A DNA stretch of 64,000 nt. Source: Amoebidium appalachense (lineage: Eukaryota; Ichthyosporea). The stretch covers positions 8,556,001 through 8,620,000 of the forward strand of contig CAVNZM010000001.1 in NCBI GenBank assembly GCA_963693365.1, read 5' to 3'. The notes under the pieces were generated by a model. It made no database searches. It was not told the origin of the DNA and worked only from the letters and a program-made list of their open reading frames with translations. A program made the position numbers and the translations under genes. Positions 1 through 30,133 of the stretch are shown here, in pieces; positions within the stretch are counted from its first letter, which is position 1; each line of letters opens with the position of its first letter.

Positions 1-1811
1 TACTCCGTGAAAGAAACGAATGCACAACAGTAGACCCGATGAAGAACTTAATGGACATCAAAAAGAAAAGAAATTTCTACACAATTTCCAACGACAACTT
101 TGCCCCGATGAAGGAACCATTCGGCACCTGTCGACACATAAAGAAACTGTTACACATTCCTACTTCGTTACTTTTTTGCCCAAGCTCACGACCGGGGTCG
201 GATCGCTTGTGCAAATAAAAAAAAAAACATGCCTTTTACGGCAAATCTTGATTGAACCAATCAGATTTCATAAGAACTTTTAGGACAGCCAATCAAATCG
301 CGAACCAGAACTTCTCTTACCGTACAGTCCGATACCATCCAGGTCACGGTGCTGATTTTTGCTAGGGTGCACGGACGTCTCACTACCACCAATACCACGT
401 ATTTGACTTAGATATGATTATTTTTAGGCAGAAATAAGAATATATACTGGAATCACCGAATACTCAGAGACACCAGCGAATTCTTTCCTGGGGCCTTTGG
501 AGCTACAATTTGTGGGGTGTGTTCCGTACACTTTTTGAACCGGTTCGACCCGAAAATGGTATCAGACCCACATACCAAAGTTCTCCCAGCAGATGACGAT
601 CGGGACCAAGTTTTCTGTTCTAATTGGTGTGTCTGTACGTTTTTCTTTTGAAACAGTTGGTTGTCTTTTTCGTCACCGTCATGCTGTCACGAGTTTCTGC
701 TAGATGACGCTTAGAAGAAGGAAAAGGAGAACAGGTATGATAAAGAGAGAAATGTGGCAAGCCGAGCGCTTATACATAGTCGCAAACTGTCAGTGACATA
801 GTGGGGGAAGTCGGTGCCAATCAAGAGCTTTCCAGAACTTGTTCCGACCATCATTCGTTCCCTCTCGCTCTCTCTCTGCTCTTATATATATATACTTTGC
901 CACAAGACCAAGTTTTTTCCCTTGCCGCGTCGGTGCTGAAAGGGCACCTGCTGACAGCGCGAGGGGGCGAGCACCATGCGATAGGCGTGCAGCTGAGCAG
1001 GTGAGAGGCGCACTTCTATGAGTTTAACACGGGCCAATTCTTACCTGATAAACCTTAACGAAGGAAGGGAAGAAGGTAAGGAGAAAGAGGAGGAGGAGGG
1101 GGGGAGGGAGGGGGGGAGGAGAGGAGGGGGTAGGGGGAGGGAAGGTGGAAGGGGATGGACAGATAAGGTTGGTGGACATCTTGTAGCCCGAAGGCATGCA
1201 GGCAGGAATGCTAGCTCGCACAAAAGTCATCATGTGAGAACACAAAACGTGGAGCGCTCTGGATTTCCTGTTTATCCAGGTTTGTGACTAGAAAACGCAA
1301 TGTTTCAGTGCGTTGCACTACTGTTGGCTGAAAATTCGAACAAGTTGCTCAAGCCAATAAGGTACATTCCAGAGGAAACGAAGTGTGTGAGGACGAAAGC
1401 AATCCCAGCACTTTAGGGATTACATGGCATGGCTTCCGGTTAGTTCGCTCTCTGCGTTCGTTGCACATGATTTCCAGAAGAGGGACACTTCTTCAACAGC
1501 AGGGCTGGCCGACTGGAGACGCAATGTTTACCGTTAGATCGAAATGTTTTCGGTGTTTTTGCTGTTGTGTGTTGCAAAGGTAGCAACGAACTGTTCCACA
1601 GCAGTGGGTCTCTCTGTAACAAAGGAGCTGGTATTTGCTGTGGCATTGTTTGTTGGTGCCACTGCAGCCGAGACAATTTTTCTGCAGCTCCTTTCAATTC
1701 CTCCCCCTCCCCCCCCTCCCCGCCTCCTTCCTCCCCTCTTCCCTCCTGATATGTCCTTGTTGCCCATGGGGATAAGCCTCGGGAGAGAGAGGGTAGGGCG
1801 GGGGAGTGGGG

Positions 1812-1843
<32 letters not shown>

Positions 1844-1993
1844 AGGGATAAGAAAGTGGATGCTGCAGCAGGGAAGATGGCCATTTTCGGGCGCGGGGGA
1901 GGAGGGGGCCCAGGGGAGGGGGGGAGGGGGTTGGAGGCGGTGGGTGTTCTAACCGGTAAACTTCCTGCCTTCACGCACAGACACACCGCCAGT
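1..1993 (+). promoter_or_regulatory. Upstream region and 5'UTR intron of the MAP kinase gene
   Basis: I see no convincing protein gene here; the short ORFs are in AT-rich or low-complexity DNA. A good donor (AGCAG before GTGAGAGG, intron from 1001) and an acceptor (CACGCACAG ending at 1980) just upstream of the kinase ATG at 1994 suggest a noncoding first exon ending at 1000 and a 980-bp 5'UTR intron. That intron holds purine-rich tracts and a long G run (about 1811-1843). A run of TA dinucleotides near 884-893 could act as a TATA-like element, but the transcription start cannot be placed from sequence alone. Confidence 0.45.
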
Positions 1994-11330
<9,337 letters not shown>

Positions 11331-12337
11331 GGTACTTACATCCGTATATGGAGCCATTATGTACACACACACATGAATAATGGGAGATATATGTAGACTC
11401 ACATAAAAGCATATGCAGGTCACAAGCACACAGTAAGCTGTATGTGCACACATATGTGTTGATATGTATGTGCTGTTAGTTGTATGCACTGGCACCTACG
11501 GCTGGTTTCCGTGGTGCACTTATACGAAGTTTGCATGCTGTTTAGTTGTATCTTTACCCGCTGGCGGGAGATGTTATCCAGAGAGGTTTGATTTTATTTA
11601 TATTACAGATATACTTGGTTTTATATACTTTATAGAATAGGTTCTGTTATCTGCAGGGGCTAGAGTTTAAAACCTCAACACGGTTACGAGTAACAGGGTA
11701 GGTAGTTTTAAAACTTGTTCATGATCAATTCGATACAATTTGATCGGTGAGGGTGCATACGAACGCGACGGCAGCATAAAAGGTAGACAGACGCACAGGC
11801 CTACGTATCAGAACAGTAAAATCCAACATATTTACACACTGGTGTGGAAAACTTCAGCATATTCATACACTAATGTGGTATCATATGTTGTCCTTGCCGT
11901 TGATTACATGTGGTATCGTATGTTGTCCTTGCATGCCATTGTATACATGTTGATACCGTGGTACGTCCTACAAAATCTCATTTTCATCCAGAATTTCAAC
12001 ACGGCATTCATGAATTGTTTGCGCTTTCCGTACATTCAAAGAGAAAATCTATAAGCAGATCAGTATACATACTTGGGAACTCGCAATGTGCACACGCGTA
12101 CACGCACACATGTACACACACCCACCCACACATCCACACACCTACACACGCGCGCGCACACAAACACACATGCGCACGCACACACCCGCACGCTTAGAAA
12201 AACACACCATCGGTACCATGGGCCAAACCCACATTCATGAATTCATCACATCAACACCAACACAACACACCGAACACCAAAACCAGATTCATATCCATAC
12301 ATAGCGCATCGAGAGCAGAGGTCTAATTAATTAAATT
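11331..12337. other. Convergent intergenic space (3' ends of MAPK and ANKRD54)
   Basis: AT-rich DNA with no supported gene. The MAPK stop codon is on the left and the ANKRD54 stop codon on the right, so this stretch should hold both 3'UTRs. I see no perfect AATAAA in a convincing position for either gene. A CA-rich patch lies near 12090-12190. Confidence 0.6.
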
Positions 12338-18882
<6,545 letters not shown>

Positions 18883-19270
18883 TCTGTGAGAGCTTCCGCG
18901 ATGTCGAAGCTACAAGGTATGCAAACGAGAGGTTCTGCTCCTACGAATTGCAGGCCAAAATGGTTTCTTTACTTCCCTTCTTTGCTATTCTTTCCAATAA
19001 CGCCAGTTTGCGTGTGTGATCGTCCGAAAAGCAATTGCCTTCATACAACCCGTGCCCTAAACAGAGCTCGAAGGCTTTTGACTGTTTGAGACTGAGTGTG
19101 ATGGTGAACCAATCCGCTAATCCCAGTCAAGAGAAAATTGCACACTCTGTTGGCTCTACACTCGGCCGGATTACGTCAGCATTACGTAATGCGGCCAGAG
19201 CTCAGTAGGGCAGCATTTCTGTCAGTCTGTGGTCCCCGTAGTACGTACATGTTGGTTCCCTAGCCCCAAG
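18883..19270 (-). promoter_or_regulatory. Upstream region of ANKRD54
   Basis: Non-repetitive DNA upstream of the ANKRD54 start codon. A perfect 14-bp palindrome (GCATTACGTAATGC) lies at 19179-19192 beside an ACGTCA half-site. No TATA element is evident at a fixed distance from the ATG. Confidence 0.35.
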
Positions 19271-19276
19271 TTGTCA

Positions 19277-19390
19277 CCAGGAATCGCCAGATTTCTGGTA
19301 TTTATACCGTCAGAGTGCATACTATGTAGTTGCGTCATCGCCATGACGTCATCCCTGCCTGCTGCTGAGTGTGCGCACAGACAGACAAGC
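19277..19390 (+). promoter_or_regulatory. Promoter/LTR-like module with TATTTATA and TGACGTCA (copy 1)
   Basis: This 110-bp segment is repeated in inverted orientation at 31419-31524. It contains TATTTATACCGTCAGAG and, about 40 bases on, GTCATCGCCATGACGTCATC with a CRE-type palindrome at 19344-19351. Two near-identical copies carrying a TATA-like box suggest the promoter part of a mobile element, but clean termini were not found. Confidence 0.45.
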
Positions 19391-21276
<1,886 letters not shown>

Positions 21277-21903
21277 AGAGAGAGAGAGGGGGAGACTGAG
21301 AGAGAGAGAGAGAGATTGAGAGAAAGGGGTGGGGGGGGGGGGTGGGGGGGGGGGGGGGGGGGGGGGGACAGAGCAAGGCTAGAGTCTGTCTTAAAGTTTA
21401 CAGCACCATCACTACTATCCTGTCACATCCGGTGGCGGCCCCCTTGATATCACCCTGCCAACCACCCCGTAAATGCTCCCTCCTCTACAGAGTGTCGTCT
21501 TTCTTTCTGCCATACAGTGTTCATATTCCCTGCTCTATTCTTGCCCCCGGCCTCCCCCCCCCCCCCCCCCCCCCTTCTTTCCATATTCAGGCTCGTCAAG
21601 CTGATGTTTAACAGGTCCGACCCCCCCCCCCCCCTCCCCCCTCTCCCCCCTGCCCCCCCCCCCCCTTCCCCCCCCCCCTCCCCCCCCCCCCCCCTCTCCC
21701 CCTTCCCACCCCCCTTCTCACCCTGCCATAAATACTCTGACCAGTCGCCAAACCCTACCCCTCAAAAATATCACTACCATATTGCAACCACAACCTCATC
21801 CGTGCAACCCCCCCCCAACACAACTCTCTTTCTTCATCAAATAAAGGCTTGCTAAACACAAACGAGTCCCCTGCCTATCCCCCCCCCCCCCCCCCCCCCC
21901 CCC

Positions 21904-22032
21904 TGTTGCAGGAAAATCACGTGTCCAGGAAATTCGTACTCCCCCTAAACCCCCGTTCAGGAAAATCACGTAACCCGCCTAAATGTTGGATACGTGATTT
22001 TCCTGGAACCCCCCCCCCCCTCCCCCGTCCCC

Positions 22033-22092
<60 letters not shown>

Positions 22093-22096
22093 CGCA
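21904..22096 (+). repeat. Left terminal inverted repeat of the integrase element
   Basis: Contains the 14-mer CAGGAAAATCACGT at 21909-21922 and 21958-21971, and its inverse at 21992-22005; the last two can pair as a hairpin. It ends in a C tract and (GT)n. Mirrored at 24862-25064. Confidence 0.8.
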
Positions 22097-22382
22097 TTGG
22101 ATAATATTATGCTGATAGTTGATTAATTAGTCTGAGTTCATTTACTTAATTTTTTTTTCGTCAATTTTCGATCACATTGCCATAGCTATTCACGGAGGGG
22201 TGTGTGTATGAGTGAACATATGCGGTACATATGTGGTGCTGGGCACCAGGAAAGAAATCTTATTGGGTCGAGGGAGTGGCCAATAAACGTGCAATGATCC
22301 CATCATCATCCCGTCACCAAAATCAAAGCATGTTTCATGAATCGTCAACTGTAACTGCACTGTTTTGTGTCTGTGTGTGTTT

Positions 22383-22419
<37 letters not shown>

Positions 22420-22934
22420 GGGGGGGGGGGGGGGGATCATGTGATTGTTATACGTGTGACAAATCTGTGTATATGGGGGGGGGGGGGGGGGGGGGGGGGG
22501 GGCTGAATAGAAACCACGGTAATCTTTTTTTTTTTTTTTCACGGTAATCACCCATACATAAAGAGTGCAGATATCCAGATGGATTATTATATATAGCAAT
22601 TTCAAGAGAGCAGTAAGCCAATCGTGAATGTTCACGAATCAGTTCGTGGATAACTGGGACTGTTTAAGCTCTATGACTTTTCAAGATCACTGAGTTACGG
22701 AACACACAGTGTGCAAGGAATCACTTTATGATCCACGTCGCCCGTCTTCAATTTGAAACACGTTCATCCAGGAGCGTGGGCCAGATTAGCATTCCCATTA
22801 CCGTAGATATAGTGCATGCGTTGGACTCGTTTCGGTTTTCAAAAAGTCAGCATTTATAAAGCATGTATTCACACACACACACACACACACACACGCACGC
22901 ACGCACACGCACACACACACACACACACACTCAC

Positions 22935-23424
22935 ACACACGGTGGAGTGTCGAGTGATACCGCCGATTGTATTGGATGATGACCTGATCAAAAAGCTTGC
23001 CAGGTTCTGTGTAACCGGAAAGGAGCGACGAGTCAGCAGCCAACGCGGTCTCCAGCAACCCACGTATAGTGCGGTGCAGACGCTCGATCTCACCATGCCC
23101 CTGGGGACTGAATGCTTTGAGATTCATGATAGTGATGCACCGCTGCGTACACCATGCCCTGAACTCGTTCGATACAAAGCTGCCGCCGTTGTCGAGCCAC
23201 AGTTCAATGATATCGGTGTCCATCAAAATGCGCTCCAGTAATCGAATAACTTCCTCTGTGGTTTCCGCTTTCACCGGTATCCCCCACCCATCCTTGCTGT
23301 GATGGTCAATGCCCAAAAGCATGCGCCGTATACGCGTTGTAGGGTCTTCTGGACACCCACTGAAATCCAGGAGAGCCTGCCAGGGTCCGAATTTAATGTC
23401 AGCGTGCCATTTCCATCAAACTTC
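22935..23424 (-). pseudogene. Retroviral-type integrase core (rve) relic
   Basis: On the minus strand the frame reads WHADIKFGPWQALLDFSG, then GIDHHSKDGWGIPV, LWLDNGGSFVSNEFRAWC, PQGHGEIERLHRTIRG and IQYNRRYHSTLHR. That places the three catalytic acids of the DDE/rve fold: D in DFSG, D in LDNGG and E in GEIERLH, with normal spacing. The frame is open from a stop near 23424 to the YHSTLH region, where a (GT)n/(CA)n microsatellite (22869-22939) replaces the C-terminal domain. No zinc-binding N-terminal domain or start codon is evident in frame. It would join transposon ends to target DNA if intact. Confidence 0.75.
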
Positions 23425-24074
23425 TAATAGGCGAAAGGTATATCGTAATGGGCAACTTGAACGGTCTCCAAACATCCACCTTTCCTTTATACCCCCCTCC
23501 CCCCCCCTCCCCCCCTTCCCCTCCCTCCCACCCCAGCTTTCACCTTCCCACACATCCAACTTTAATTATCCGATGAATAACTTTCTCCCACTCTTACAGT
23601 TGCACTATACAGAATATAAAGAATGAGAATTGCTGTAGTCCCAAGGTGATGACCAGACCTTTCGTAGCCAACATATGGGCCACATTTTCCACAGAAGATT
23701 ACAACTCCATGCTGATAATCCATCACGTGGACCCTGTTATGTCTTAAAAATATTGTGCTATTGCTTGTGTATCCCACTGTTCAATAATCACGAACGTGGA
23801 AGCATGTGATCGTTTTTCAGGTGCTGAGTATACTGCTCTTTAATTCCTGTGTCTGTTAATATTGTCAGAAATAACCCGCAGGTAAAGGACGGTGAGATCT
23901 GTGAACACGTGAACAGTTGTTCCTTAAGTTGTTCTTCAAAATCCATACAGGCTTATTTACTCTGTATATTCAACAACTCCAAGTCATGGAACGAGATGTA
24001 GGGGGTCATTCTGAAATAAATAGCACCCGGAACTGCCTGTATTTATCTCCAACTACGCCTAAAACGTCCCCCCC

Positions 24075-24105
<31 letters not shown>

Positions 24106-24299
24106 AAAAAAAAAAAGGAAAAATAAAAAAAGAAATAAATAAATAAGGGAAAATAAAAATCAAAAACCGGTTACCATTTGATCATAAAACGTGAGCCCAC
24201 CTGGATATCCTAATATCTCTGGATTTGTCATTCTGTAAACTTCGGCACGTGTTTGCTGTGTGGATGTATGTAAATTGGGCACTTGCGAGCATTGGCTGT

Positions 24300-24304
24300 G
24301 CGTG

Positions 24305-24403
<99 letters not shown>

Positions 24404-24520
24404 GTGTGTGTGCGTGTGTGCATGTGTGTGTTTGTGTACGCGTGTGTGTGTGTGTGTATGCGTTAGCGTGTGTGTGTGTGTGTGTGTATGCGTTAGCGTG
24501 TGTGTGTGCGTGTGCGTGTG

Positions 24521-24572
<52 letters not shown>

Positions 24573-24600
24573 TGTCTGTGTGTGTGTGTGTGTGTGGTGT
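24300..24600 (+). repeat. (GT)n-rich microsatellite
   Basis: About 300 bases of GT with CG interruptions and a duplicated GTATGCGTTAGCGTGTG block (24456 and 24487). It lies inside the integrase element. Confidence 0.9.
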
Positions 24601-24861
24601 GTGTCTGTGTCTGTGTGTGTACTACTCCGCAAAGAGGTCCCTTAATGTTAGTAATCTCATCATGTTCCATCCCCCCCCCCCTCCCCCCCTCCTGACCCCT
24701 TCCCTTATCCCTTCCCCATGTCACAGCCAGAACGTAAACGCGGAGGTACCCGTAACGTGATTATAGAAGTCATCATGAGTCACCCCTACATTAATCCTCA
24801 GCACACAGTCCTTTTCGTTCCCCCCCCCCCCCCCTCTTCTATGTGCAGGCAAATGCACATG

Positions 24862-24935
<74 letters not shown>

Positions 24936-25063
24936 GAGGACGGAGGGGGGGGGGGTTCCAGGAAAATCACGTATGATCCAACATATAGGCGGGTTACGTG
25001 ATTTTCCTGAACGGGAGGTTTAGGGGGAGTACGAATTTCCTGGACACGTGATTTTCCTGCAAC

Positions 25064-25064
<1 letters not shown>
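24862..25064 (-). repeat. Right terminal inverted repeat of the integrase element
   Basis: Inverse copy of the left end, including both 14-mers and the inverted third copy, plus the adjoining C/G tract and (CA)n. It is followed outside by a run of about 57 C residues (25065-25121). Confidence 0.8.
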
Positions 25065-25136
<72 letters not shown>

Positions 25137-26245
25137 ACAACCTATCTCGAATTGATTGGGAACTTCTTTAGCTGAATTTTGCAACAATCTCCAAGCCCTT
25201 TAAGCATGTGTTTGCACTTTCAAACACTAGTTTTTACATGCACGACATAGATGCGAGACTTTTTGCATATATCACAAACACAAACGTCATATTAATTTAC
25301 TCATGTGGCGAAACACAAATAAAGATCATTCCGCCACGTGACCTTACAACTTGTACAAATGCATATGATGCACAACGGCAACCATTTTGATCACTTACCG
25401 TGCGCAGTAAAACCGACAGCTGTTTCTAATGTGAATTTTTTTTTTCCACGTCTCCACCGTTATAGAGTTGCTCTTCATTTGGTTTCAATAAGTGTATGAT
25501 GTGGCCCAGCCCAGAAAAGTATGTGGCACCTTTGCAAAAAAACAAATGCCGTGACTACTAAGCTTGTGCACAAACTTATGAAATGCACATTCTTGCAAAT
25601 ATCCGGTGACGTCAGTGACTAAGCTTGCGCACAAACATATGAAATGCACATTGTTGTTTTCTGTTACATTGTTTTTATGCTAGAACACAGCAGGCTCATG
25701 TGTGTGCATATATCTGATGGCATGTGTGCATTGTTGACCGCACATGTGTACTTTTATGAGGCTCTTTGTGGCAGTTTGCATGTCTTTGCAGATCACAGGT
25801 GCTCAGTGTGTTGAACAATAAAGCTCAATCGGCAGAGATTGCAGGAGCTGGAGATGTCTACAAGTGTTTTTAGGGAGGGTGGAAGCTGGGGGGGGGGGGG
25901 GGGGGGGTTAAGGGAAGAGGAGAAAGTTGCGTGCATGTGTTCGGTACTCCTTGCACATGTGTGCGGGTGTGGCAAGTAATGCCGCGCGGAAGTAAACTTT
26001 GCAATTCACTGGTGGGTGTTGAACAATAATACTCATTAAACAGAAATTACAAGAACATGAGATGTGTCTAGATGTGTTTGTAGAGATGGTGGAAGTGGGG
26101 GGGGGGGGGGGGGGGGGGGGTAATGGGGGCGTAAAGGGAAGAGAGGAGAGTTGTGTGCAGGTGTGTGGGAATGTGTGTGTGTGTGTCTGTTTTGCACGTG
26201 TGTGTGTATGTGAATGCGCGTTTGTGCGCGCGCGCGCGCGCGCGC

Positions 26246-26294
<49 letters not shown>

Positions 26295-27575
26295 TGTGTG
26301 TCACGGTGTGTGTGTGTGTGTGTGCGCGCGTTTAGTTGGTGGATGTTGGTGTCTTGATGGGTACTACAGCGTTGCTATATAGAGAAAGCGACAGTATTTA
26401 CGTGCCTTCTTGTTCTTGGGGTCTTTTTTTTTCTTTTTTCCCCGCTGCATGTCTTGCCACCCCCGCACACATGTGCAAGGAGTTTTTTTTCCACGTCTCC
26501 ACCGTTACTAATGATAGAGTTGCTCCTAATTTGGTTTCAATAAATTTATGATGTGGCCCAGCCCAGAAAAGTATGTGACGCCTTTGCAAACAAACAAATC
26601 CCGTGATTACTAAGCTTGTGGCACAAACCTATGAAATGCACATTGTTCCATATGCCATGACTACTAAGCTTGTGCACAAACCTATGAAATGCACATTGTT
26701 GTTTTCTGTTAGTACTATTATTTTTATGTTAGAACGCAGCAGGCTCATGCGTGTGCATATATCTGATGGCCGATAGCAAATATGATGATGATGTGTGCAT
26801 TGTTTACGGTACTAGGCATGTGTACTTTCTCGACTGCTTGAATTCATGTTCAAACTTAAGATCTTCCTTTCTTATGTTCTTTGTTTTAAAATTATTACCG
26901 TACTTGCAGATAAGGATAAAGCCTGAGCCTCTGGCAGGTCAGGAAAAAAGAATGCAAACCAAATGAGTTATGTGAAATCCGGACAGCCGTTAGTCACCCA
27001 ACTTCAACGTATCAACTTAGAACCCACCGGGTCCGCGATTTCTGGTGGACCGTCGGAGGCTGCATGGCCGCAGACGCTCTTGTGCACATGTTGGGCAAAG
27101 GCATAAGAGTATATTTTTGAACTTGTATGATTAACTTTTCTACACTGTGCTCATCTTCTCGGGTCTAAGGTACGTGTAGTAGACTCAATGGTGACCCAGT
27201 CAACTCTGTTGGTGTGATGTTCTGACACATGGTTGAGAAAAGGTCAGTGCCTTCTCGACGTTAAAGTTGGCTGTCTTTTCAGCAAATCATCTCAAAGACA
27301 CCCCCCTCCATTCTTCTATTAGAATTACATACATTCACCCTTAACCGGTATGTGAATATGTTTACCCCTTCTCGAAACATGGGTCAAGGAGAGAAAACTC
27401 GAGTTTTCAAACCCTTGACTCTTGGAAGCTTCTTTGAGATAAAGTTGATGTGTTTTTATCTAACCGCTGCTAGTAAGCCTTGGCCCGTAATGCTCTCAAT
27501 ATACGGCCTGGTTCCAATAGCTGCTAGAGCATCCCATCTCGTGCTCAAATTCAACAAGCACATAGTATAAGCTGC
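25065..27575. other. Repeat-bearing region without a gene
   Basis: Starts with a long C run. A diverged direct duplication follows: 25438-25760 resembles 26483-26830, with an offset of about 1045 bp. Both copies share TTTCCACGTCTCCACCGTTA and GATGTGGCCCAGCCCAGAAAAGTATG. Between them a second tandem pair of about 205 bp starts at 25800 and 26007 (GTTGAACAATAA...GGTGGAAG). GT/GC repeat fills 26170-26335. No ORF with a recognisable domain is present. Confidence 0.6.
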
Positions 27576-27579
27576 TTAA

Positions 27580-27749
27580 AGGGGGTTTCTTTTAGGCCGA
27601 TCAATTGTCCCCATTCCAGCACTTCCGGGTCAAGCCATTTGTTCAGCATATAAAACATGACATGAACTGTAATCTTCTTTACACACACACGCACGCACAC
27701 ACGCACGCACACCGTAACGCACGCGCGTGCACGCGCGCGCGCGCGCACG

Positions 27750-27833
<84 letters not shown>

Positions 27834-28104
27834 AGCCTACCGAGTGCTCCAGGGCACCCCGAAAAAAAGAGAAAAAAAAAAAAAGGGGGGGGGGGGGGGG
27901 GGGGGGGGAGGGGGGGGAAACCAACTGAACCTAGATATTCATTTTTGTTTGTACAATATTTCATAAAGAAAGCAAACCCTTATACAGTTAACCATCCCCT
28001 GACCTCCATGAACTTGATATAATGCTGAGGAGATAAACCAAACAAAACCTCCCTCGTATCTGAAGGCTCGTCTCTGTGCCTCCAGTAAACAGCGTAAACC
28101 CCCT
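27580..28104. mobile_element. Candidate TTAA-flanked MITE
   Basis: AGGGGGTTT at 27580-27588 is mirrored by AAACCCCCT at 28096-28104, and each is flanked directly by TTAA. TTAA duplications are the signature of piggyBac-type insertions. The perfect terminal repeat is only nine bases. The interior is mostly a (CA)n/(GC)n block (27682-27832) and an A/G tract, with no transposase. Confidence 0.35.
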
Positions 28105-30103
28105 TTAAATATATCACGTTATTCGGCATGAGGTCGGTATTTTTTTTAATTGTATGCAGTATCCATCGGGCCACAAGGTCTCCCAAGGCCATAAATGTAG
28201 ATCACGTGATTAGATATATTACCACATTTTATGGTGTGTTGTTACACACGCATGCACACACACACACACACATACACGCGCACACACACAACGCACACAC
28301 ACACACGCACACGCACACACACCTCACCTTTCCTCACCAAATCCCCCCCGCCCCCTCTCCCCCGCCCCCCCAAGCTCTCTCACTGCCTTCTTCAACACAC
28401 ACCAGTTGACATCCCCCCCCCCCCCCCCCCCCCCTCAACACTAACCCACTAACACGTACACATTCACTCAAAAATTTCTCAACCTCCCCCCCCCCCCCCC
28501 CCCTCCCCCTCCACCAACTTTTCAAATGCAGCATTGCACACACCCTTTCTCAGGCGGTTTGCCGGCTTAGCGACCAGCATTGGGCCGATGTTCTGGACCA
28601 GCACAAACAGAGTGCACGCACGCACGCACACGTATACGTACAAGCACACACGCACGCACGCACACACGCACGCATGCAAGCACGCACACGCCCACACATC
28701 CACATCCACACACGAATGATTGTGACACACACAAACACGCACACGTCCACAAACACGCACACACACACACACAAACACATTTAAACACCACTTGTGACAC
28801 ACGTATAGACGCACACACACGCCCACCCACCCACACACACGTACAATTAAAACGGCGTCGCGAGATTCTTACACACACATGTACACGTGCACCCTGTGCG
28901 CACACACGCACGCACATGCCTGCACACACTTAACACACACACATAGAACTTATTAAAAGCACACGTGCAATATCACACACACACGCAAATACAAGTACAT
29001 TTACACATGCACATGTGCGCACACGCTTACACACACACACGCACATGCACGTGCACACACGCACATACACGCACACGAGCACACACACACGAACACACAC
29101 GCGCATACACGCGCACACACGCGCACACACGCACACACAAGCACACACACACATGCACGCACGCACACCACACAGCCACACATGTACAGTACTACACACA
29201 GCCCCGCAAAACAATCCGCAAAACCAATTCTGCCTCGGAGTCCCGGAGATTTTTTCCGAATTGGCCTGATAGGCTATTGGATCGGTGCGAGTTCATTTTC
29301 GAAGACCACTGTAGGTGATGGCACAGAAAGGGAAAAAATTGTACTACCTTCAAATATGATAAATACCTGTAGCTATCATGATATATTCTAACGTCGTCAT
29401 CTGTGGTGCGTGCAAATAAATAATTATGTGGCTCAGCCTGCCGGCTGGCAGCACGTCGACAGTTTCCAACCCTTCGTGCTGCTTCCTTTTTTGGATTTAT
29501 TGCCCCACTAGTCTGAAAGACATTGATATTCGGATTGGATAACAGATCTGGCAAGATCTCCTGCGAGTTTGGCTCATCGTATAGCCAATCAACAACTTGG
29601 ACAGTCTCTGTCACGGTGTGTGTGCATGTGTATGCGCGCCACGTGTGCGTGTGGGTGTGTGTGTGTTTGTGGTAGATACTATAAGATACGGCATATTTAT
29701 TTACCACAGCAATGACTGCATGTAATCATAATGGATCTGTTACAGTATTTGAAACAAAGTGTAGTAAAGACACATGTAATGGCAGAATGGTTGCAGCTTC
29801 ATGTTGATTCATTTCTGGGTCCCCCAGTCCATGAAATCCATGTAGCATCTGATTGGATAATAGTCAGACATTTTAAAACGCCTCTACATGTTCTTGCTAC
29901 TGTCTGAATGACGTCACTATCTGTGGTGGCAAGCTTAGACATGCAAGCAGGAGGAGTCTGACATACTAATGCCAGCTCAACTTCATCGGCTGAGGTCGTC
30001 AGAGAGTCTGAGACTCTGCAGCTCTTTGAACGAAGATTTGTGTGCCACATGTTTTTAGGATGCTTGTAAGCTTAGTGTTTGTCTACAAACATAGGCGGTA
30101 CCG
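28105..30103. other. CA-rich and unique DNA with possible unassigned coding on the minus strand
   Basis: 28250-29190 is largely CA/CG repeat with poly-C tracts. A minus-strand frame at about 29380-29612 (VDWLYDEPNSQEILPDLLSN ... ARTTDDDVRIYHDSY), preceded by an AG acceptor-like site and followed by GTATTT, looks more protein-like than its surroundings, but I do not recognise it. A second minus frame of 83 codons (29799-30050) has no recognisable feature. Confidence 0.3.
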
Positions 30104-30133
30104 GTGTGGCTTTGTCTTTTTGAATCTGCGAAG

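Larger units (their letters stand above)
21904..25064 (-). mobile_element. 3.16-kb element with inverted terminal repeats and integrase relic (Ginger-like candidate)
   Basis: The ends are inverted copies. Left starts TGTTGCAGGAAAATCACG at 21904; right ends with its reverse complement at 25064. Similarity extends about 105 bp and continues through a C tract into (GT)n, to about 22096 and 24862. The only recognisable coding remnant is a retroviral-type DDE integrase on the minus strand. TIRs plus a gypsy-like integrase without reverse transcriptase are the hallmark of Ginger DNA transposons and of Mavericks; at 3 kb a decayed Ginger is the better fit. Both flanks are C runs, so any 4-6 bp target duplication would be masked. 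An alternative is a gypsy fragment lying by chance between two inverted repeats. Confidence 0.55.

Noticed and set aside
27980-28192. 70-aa minus frame that looks protein-like
   Set aside because: It crosses the TTAA boundary of a candidate MITE and has no recognisable motif or splice support.
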